DNA of 64,000 bases, taken from IMG/VR virus record IMGVR_UViG_3300034524_000011, positions 1-64,000 of that record; one strand, 5' to 3'. Below the pieces are notes generated by a model. That model did not search any database and was not told the DNA's origin. It saw only the letters and a list, made by a program, of their open reading frames with translations. Positions 59,052-64,000 of this stretch are shown here, in pieces. The first letter of the stretch is position 1, and every line of letters starts with the position of its first letter. This stretch comes from a virus. The position numbers were made by a program, and so were the translations under genes.

Positions 59052-60452
59052 ATGGCTAACAATAATTTCAGGGAAATCGGCCGCATCGGACAAAAAAGAT
59101 ATGGTGGCTTTTTCTATGAGGAATTCCTGAAAGATCTCCAGGGAAGGAAAGGCGTCGAGGTTTACAAGGAGATGAGTGAGAACGACGATGTAATCGGCGC
59201 AATCCTTTATGCGATCGAGATGCTGATCAGGCAAGTGTCCTGGACGGTTCAACCAGGAGGACCCACAACAAAGGACGAGGAGGCCGCAGAGTTCATCTAT
59301 CAGTGCATGGACGACATGCAGGACACCTGGACCGACACGATATCTGAAATCCTTTCATTTCTGACATACGGATGGAGCGCTCACGAAATCGTTTATAAGC
59401 GGCGCGCCGGCAAGAGCAAGGATCCTCGACTAAACAGCAAATACAGCGATGGCCTCATAGGATGGCGCAAGCTGCCGATCAGAGCGCAGGAGACCCTCTG
59501 GGAATGGCTATATGACGACGAGGACAATCTCCTGGGAATGGTTCAGATGCCGCCGCCAAAGTATGAGCTCATAACGATACCGATTGAAAAGCTGCTGATA
59601 TTCAGGACCAAGAGCCGAAAAGGCAGCCCGGAAGGCAAGAGCATTCTCCGTAACGCATACCGCAGCTGGTACTTCAAGCGCAGGATCCAGGAGATAGAGG
59701 GAATAGGTATCGAAAGAGACCTGGCCGGTTTTCCGACATTGACAGCTCCGGAGGGAATGAACATCTGGGACGAAGACGACCCGGAAATGGTAGCTGTCAG
59801 ACTGGCCGCAGACCGAATCGTCCAAAACATCAGGCGTGACAGCCTCGAAGGTTTGACATTGCCGGCCGGCTGGAAGCTGGAGCTCTTAAGCACCGGAGGA
59901 CGCCGGCAGTTTGATACCAATGCAATCATCGAGCGATACGACACCAGGATAGCAATGACCGTCCTGGCCGATTTCGTTTTATTAGGCCACCAGAAGGTGG
60001 GCAGCTTTGCATTATCCAGTGACAAGACGGAACTTTTTGCAATGGCCGTCGGTGCATACCTGGACATCATTTGCGAGACCTTCAACAACAAGGCAATCCC
60101 GGCACTGATTGATTTAAACGCTCAACACTTCGCCGGCATTACCGATTATCCGAAGCTGGGCCACGGAGACATCGAGAGCGCAGACATTCAGGCTCTGGCA
60201 ACTTACATCAAGGATATGACCGGCGTCGGCGTACTGGTACCGGACGACCATCTCGAAGATTACGTGAGAGAAGTGGCCGGCCTGCCGGAAAGGCTGGATG
60301 ATGGGACCAACCCCAGGCAGCCAAAACCGGCAAGGGACAGAAATTCTGACGTGAAGCCTGGCAAAGAGGCAGACAGTGACGACCTGGTAGATTTGGAGGA
60401 CGACGATGAAGCTGTAAAGAAGGCCATGGAGCGACTGGGGAGGTATGATTGA
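59052..60452 (+). CDS. Portal protein, second copy
   Basis: 466 residues, about 95 percent identical by eye to 2606-4006. Half of the differences lie in the last 50 residues, the disordered acidic tail. The portal core is conserved. Overlaps the MuF fusion by four bases. Confidence 0.92.
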   Translation: MANNNFREIGRIGQKRYGGFFYEEFLKDLQGRKGVEVYKEMSENDDVIGAILYAIEMLIRQVSWTVQPGGPTTKDEEAAEFIYQCMDDMQDTWTDTISEILSFLTYGWSAHEIVYKRRAGKSKDPRLNSKYSDGLIGWRKLPIRAQETLWEWLYDDEDNLLGMVQMPPPKYELITIPIEKLLIFRTKSRKGSPEGKSILRNAYRSWYFKRRIQEIEGIGIERDLAGFPTLTAPEGMNIWDEDDPEMVAVRLAADRIVQNIRRDSLEGLTLPAGWKLELLSTGGRRQFDTNAIIERYDTRIAMTVLADFVLLGHQKVGSFALSSDKTELFAMAVGAYLDIICETFNNKAIPALIDLNAQHFAGITDYPKLGHGDIESADIQALATYIKDMTGVGVLVPDDHLEDYVREVAGLPERLDDGTNPRQPKPARDRNSDVKPGKEADSDDLVDLEDDDEAVKKAMERLGRYD

Positions 60453-63400
60453 TGTTCAGGATCCGGAAGTCAATTCACCTGCACCCGATACACAAGGCAA
60501 AGAGGAAGAGCAAAGCAGCACAAGAGGTCCTCGACAAATTAAACGCATTCCTGGACGCAACGGAACCGGAGCCGGTTTATTTCCTCACCAGGCTATGGAA
60601 CGACCAGCAGCAGGCAATAACATACAAGGAGCTGCGTGAGGCAATCCTCAACGGCTACATCGACGTGAAGACCATCCAGGCCTGGCAAAACGACTACGCA
60701 AACTTTGTAAACGAGCACCTGAAGCCCCTATGGATAGAGGCCATGCAGGCAGCAAATGCAGACTTGATGGCAGCGCATCCGGATTATTTCTTTGACCCCA
60801 TGAGCCAGGGTGTCCTCAAATGGATCAACGAACACGGTGCCCAATGGGTAACGGTAATAGCGGAGGAACAGAAGGAAGCAATATCGGCCATGCTGCAGCA
60901 TGCATACAGCGGAGCCTTCACCGTAGATGAGCTGGCCAGAACGATCCGGGCGACAATTGGCCTAAATAAGGTCCAGGCCAAGGCCAACCTGAACTATTAT
61001 CAGCATGTGAAGAAAACTCTTCTGGAAAACAACCCAGGCATGAAGGAATCAACGGCCCAGAAAAAAGCCCAGGAAGCAGCAGCGAAATACGCGGCCAAGC
61101 AGCATAGGCAAAGAGCTTTCGCCATAGCAACAACAGAAATGGCATTCGCTTATAACAAGGGAGCTGACGAGGGAATAAAGCAAGCCCAGGAGCAGAACCT
61201 TATAGGCAAGGTGGTGAAGGTTTGGAGCACGGCAGCCGACGAACTCGTATGTTCTATATGTGGAGCCCTGGATGGTGTCGAACTGGAGATGGGCGCAGAT
61301 TTTGATTTCAAAGGCAACCAGTTATACAGCGGTCAGAAGCAAACGCCGCCAGCTCACCCACGCTGCAGATGCGCGCTGCTTTACGTGGAGAAGGAACCGC
61401 CGAAATACAAGACGGTACCGGAGCAGGAAGTGATCCAGGACTGGAGCCCGGAAGATCAGATACCAACGCCCGAACCTCCGGACCCGGCAAAGCCCGTAAT
61501 ACCACCGTCAGAGAAAATGCCACCAGGCATGAAATACAAAGGCAAGGCAAACCTCGGAGGAACCGGGGAAATGCATTCATACATCGACGAGACCGGCCAG
61601 GAGTGGTTATTCAAACCGGCACAAAGTAAATCCGGAAAACCGGAAGCCTTCAGAGCATATGTCCAGGAAGCCGGTTATAAGGTCCAGGCGATAATAGATC
61701 CGGACACAGCGGTACCGGTAGGAACAGGAGAGCTGGGCGGGAAGTTTGGAGCTTTCCAGAAGCGAATAAACACCATAGGCGACAAGATAGACCTGAAGCA
61801 CTGGCAATACACCAGCGACCAGCTGCCGCCAGGAACGGCCGCACAGCTGCAGAGGGAACATGTAACTGACTGGCTGCTGGCCAACTTCGACAGCCACGGC
61901 GGCAACTTCGTAATGGACGACGCCGGCAGGCTCATAGGAACAGACAAGGAGCAGGCCTTTAGGTACATCAAGGAAATAGGCGCCCAGCAGATGAGCTACA
62001 CATACCACCCTAACGCAACCTACGGAGAAACAGAGCCGATTTATAATACTTTATTCCGGAGGTTTGCAAAGGGAGAGATTGACCTGGATCTGCAGGATAC
62101 CTTGACCTACATCAAGAGAGTGGAGGCGATCCCGGACGACCAGTATCGTGAGATATTCAGGAGCTATGCAGAGGCCCTTCACGGGAAAGGCAAAGAAGCA
62201 GAGGAGCTGCTGGACCTGATCGTCGAGAGAAAAAACCGGTTAAGAGAAGACTATCGTCAGTTTTTCAGTGACCTTCTCACCGAGCGAACCGGAAAAAAAC
62301 AAGTGTTCGTCTGGGCGGACGAGACAGCAGAGCATATGAAGCAGCCACTGACAGCAGTAACACACGGCTCGGAAACCCTGCAAAAGATGAACATGGCAGA
62401 GCTCAAGCAGCTGGCCAAGCAAAAGCAGATCCCATACTACAACAACATGAATAAGACCCAGCTGGTAACGGCCATATCGGACCCGGCAAAAGCGCCGGAA
62501 ATGAGCGCCCAGGTAAGAAACAGACTGCTGGCCAACGAGGCAGCAAGGAAAGCTGCAGCAAGGACGCCGGCAGCACAGAAGGCCAAAGAGATTATATCTG
62601 CAGATGATGTGTTCCAGGACGCGTCGATTATTCCGGAGAAAAGGCTGGGAGTTCCAGTCAGGAGCGACAAGGGCAGCGTTGAAGGTCTCAATTTGACGGC
62701 CAGGAGAATGCGCCTGTTAGACGACGCAAGCGGTACCGAATATGAGGTATACGAAATATCCGGAAAACTCACCAGGGAAGCATGGTCCAAGACATGGGAT
62801 AAAATGAAGCCAATAGGAGAAATAGGAGAGCTGGAATTTGAGCTTGCAGACGATGTCAAAAAGCTCTTTGCTTCCAAGGCGGACCTCGGAGCTTCCATCC
62901 GGACCATAAAGGTAACCGACGGAGAAACCACATTCGAGCTTTATATCGATGGCCAGACAAGGAGATACAATGGATGGCGTGGTTTTTTCAGATTGAGAAC
63001 TCCGGTAACCTCAAACGGAGCTGCGGACGCTGCAAATATGAGAAACATGCTGCAGAAGCTGGAGCTTGATGATCTTTTATTGAAACCGGACAGCGAGGCA
63101 GAAACGATCCTCAAAAAGAGCCGGCTTGTATGGCAACACGCTCCACATCGTATCCAGGAATTAGATGGTTTGACGCCAGAGCAAATACCGATTAAACTGG
63201 ATATGATATTAAAGCAAGAAGGAATAGACCCGAAGCGTATAAATAACATGAAGCTGGTTAAAGTCTTCGAAGGCTATTCAACTTATGTCGAAGAGGGCAT
63301 CGTGGAAACATACAAGAAGGCAGGCCTGAAATATGTCTGGACCGGAGTTCCGGACGGAGACGACATCGTGAAGATCATCCAAAGCCCTGGCCTGATGTCA

Positions 63401-63871
63401 AATAACAACCGTTTCAGGGCAGGATTGAGGCGCACAGGAGCAAGTCCGGTAGAAGACTTCCGGACCGGCGGCAGCGATAATGTATTCACCAGGATAGGCG
63501 TCAAGAATAAGAACAACCCAAGATTTGACGACTGCTACCGAGGGAACCGATATCGCATTCTTATTGATCCAAAAGTCATGGAGAGAACCGACTGGTATGC
63601 ATATGAAGGAGACTCGTTCGGAAGCTCGGATCCGTCGGCACTGGCCGGCAGGCTTTCGCCGGTGGAATTTATTCAGAGAATGGCCACAAGCTACCGGTAC
63701 GGGAACGAAATCATGTTCAGGCACGGAATAGCTAAGGAGACATTCATCGGGATATCATGCCAGAGCAACGCGCTCCGAGCAGAGCTCCTGGAGAAGTTCA
63801 AACAGGCGCATATTACTGCAGTAAACGGGATACCGATAGAAGATTTTGTAAAGGTGGGATCTACGATATGA
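60449..63871 (+). CDS. MuF fusion protein, second copy
   Basis: 1140 residues, same length and domains as 4003-7425. Metal-binding cysteines, FDSHGGNF, GTDKEQAF, SNNNRFRAG and GNEIMFRHGI are all kept. Differences cluster in the linker after MuF (about 325-350). The C-terminal part is not exchanged, so the two phages would carry the same effector specificity. Confidence 0.85.
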   Translation: MMFRIRKSIHLHPIHKAKRKSKAAQEVLDKLNAFLDATEPEPVYFLTRLWNDQQQAITYKELREAILNGYIDVKTIQAWQNDYANFVNEHLKPLWIEAMQAANADLMAAHPDYFFDPMSQGVLKWINEHGAQWVTVIAEEQKEAISAMLQHAYSGAFTVDELARTIRATIGLNKVQAKANLNYYQHVKKTLLENNPGMKESTAQKKAQEAAAKYAAKQHRQRAFAIATTEMAFAYNKGADEGIKQAQEQNLIGKVVKVWSTAADELVCSICGALDGVELEMGADFDFKGNQLYSGQKQTPPAHPRCRCALLYVEKEPPKYKTVPEQEVIQDWSPEDQIPTPEPPDPAKPVIPPSEKMPPGMKYKGKANLGGTGEMHSYIDETGQEWLFKPAQSKSGKPEAFRAYVQEAGYKVQAIIDPDTAVPVGTGELGGKFGAFQKRINTIGDKIDLKHWQYTSDQLPPGTAAQLQREHVTDWLLANFDSHGGNFVMDDAGRLIGTDKEQAFRYIKEIGAQQMSYTYHPNATYGETEPIYNTLFRRFAKGEIDLDLQDTLTYIKRVEAIPDDQYREIFRSYAEALHGKGKEAEELLDLIVERKNRLREDYRQFFSDLLTERTGKKQVFVWADETAEHMKQPLTAVTHGSETLQKMNMAELKQLAKQKQIPYYNNMNKTQLVTAISDPAKAPEMSAQVRNRLLANEAARKAAARTPAAQKAKEIISADDVFQDASIIPEKRLGVPVRSDKGSVEGLNLTARRMRLLDDASGTEYEVYEISGKLTREAWSKTWDKMKPIGEIGELEFELADDVKKLFASKADLGASIRTIKVTDGETTFELYIDGQTRRYNGWRGFFRLRTPVTSNGAADAANMRNMLQKLELDDLLLKPDSEAETILKKSRLVWQHAPHRIQELDGLTPEQIPIKLDMILKQEGIDPKRINNMKLVKVFEGYSTYVEEGIVETYKKAGLKYVWTGVPDGDDIVKIIQSPGLMSNNNRFRAGLRRTGASPVEDFRTGGSDNVFTRIGVKNKNNPRFDDCYRGNRYRILIDPKVMERTDWYAYEGDSFGSSDPSALAGRLSPVEFIQRMATSYRYGNEIMFRHGIAKETFIGISCQSNALRAELLEKFKQAHITAVNGIPIEDFVKVGSTI

Positions 63872-64000
63872 TAGACCAAAGAGCTGTATACGTCTTCAAG
63901 CCACCGGGAGAAAGAGATTTCACCGGGATAGCGCTGGATGTTCACATTCACAAAGAGGCCCTCCGGTTCTTTGACACCAACAGAGGACACGAGCTGCCAG
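63868..64000 (+). CDS. Coupled small protein, second copy, cut by window edge
   Basis: First 44 codons of the equivalent of 7422-7757, with ATGA overlap and two amino acid changes (K to R, T to A) in the visible part. Confidence 0.7.
   Translation, partial: MIDQRAVYVFKPPGERDFTGIALDVHIHKEALRFFDTNRGHELP

Larger units (their letters stand above)
56444..64000 (+). repeat. Long direct repeat of 1-7554 (related phage module)
   Basis: Aligned to 1-7554 at an offset of 56443 (terminases) or 56446 (after the intergenic region). Patches of identity alternate with patches of about 10-15 percent difference, mostly third-position changes. Gene order and lengths are the same. Confidence 0.95.

Noticed and set aside
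56444-64000. Simple terminal redundancy of one circular phage genome
   Set aside because: The two modules differ at many positions, so they are not the same sequence read twice.
1-64000. Transfer RNA, ribosomal RNA or insertion sequences
   Set aside because: I saw no tRNA-like cloverleaf, rRNA stretch, transposase gene or IS-type inverted repeat ends. A tool search could still find a short tRNA.

Overview
The window is wholly phage or prophage DNA. No chromosomal host gene is recognisable. Strong AGGAGG-type ribosome sites, a PBSX-like (Xkd) contractile-tail module, a DnaD-like replisome organizer, an LLH-type holin and an amidase-SPOR endolysin together point to a temperate myophage of a Firmicutes host, most likely a clostridium. 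Almost everything is on the + strand. The exception is a leftward lysogeny and integration block at 35557-38167.

Layout, left to right: packaging and head genes (1-14154: terminase, portal, a giant MuF-fusion protein, protease, scaffold, capsid, connectors); contractile tail and baseplate (14166-26489: sheath, tube, frameshifted chaperone, tape measure, XkdP to XkdU equivalents); a complete diversity-generating retroelement (26506-29432: lectin-like variable protein with VR, Avd, TR, reverse transcriptase); lysis (29442-31623: small membrane proteins, endolysin, holin); a post-lysis cassette with its own promoter and repressor-type operator (31673-35410), which includes an ADP-ribosylglycohydrolase; an attachment-site-like region and tyrosine integrase (35323-36708); a leftward operon of a PH-like protein, a small MuF-like protein and a CI-type repressor (36768-38167); Cro and early regulators (38321-39293); many small early genes with an SbcC-like ATPase, RecT and an MBL-fold nuclease (39312-45527); DnaD-like organizer and DnaC-like loader (45555-47376); nuclease, resolvase, SSB and small zinc-binding genes (47392-53959); a late-regulator-like protein and a ParB-methyltransferase fusion (53975-56309).

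At 56364 the terminase-portal-MuF module starts again. The last 7.6 kb (56444-64000) aligns almost without gaps to the first 7.55 kb (1-7554), at an offset of 56443-56446 bp, but with scattered and mostly synonymous differences. The window therefore spans slightly more than one genome length of two closely related, non-identical phages joined head to tail. This could be tandem prophages, or an assembly that ran round a circular or concatemeric phage population.

The most notable structures are: (i) an 11-bp-phased GCAC repeat array followed by a 7-bp-phased ACC array, present inside the replisome-organizer gene and again between terminase and portal, with a related 11-bp array upstream of the methyltransferase-terminase operon; (ii) a DGR in which all 17 VR/TR mismatches fall on TR adenines; (iii) a 1140-residue MuF fusion with kinase-like and ADP-ribosyltransferase-like segments, followed by a coupled small gene, with an ADP-ribosylglycohydrolase elsewhere in the genome; (iv) a shared 17-bp operator family linking the cI/cro switch to the post-lysis cassette.
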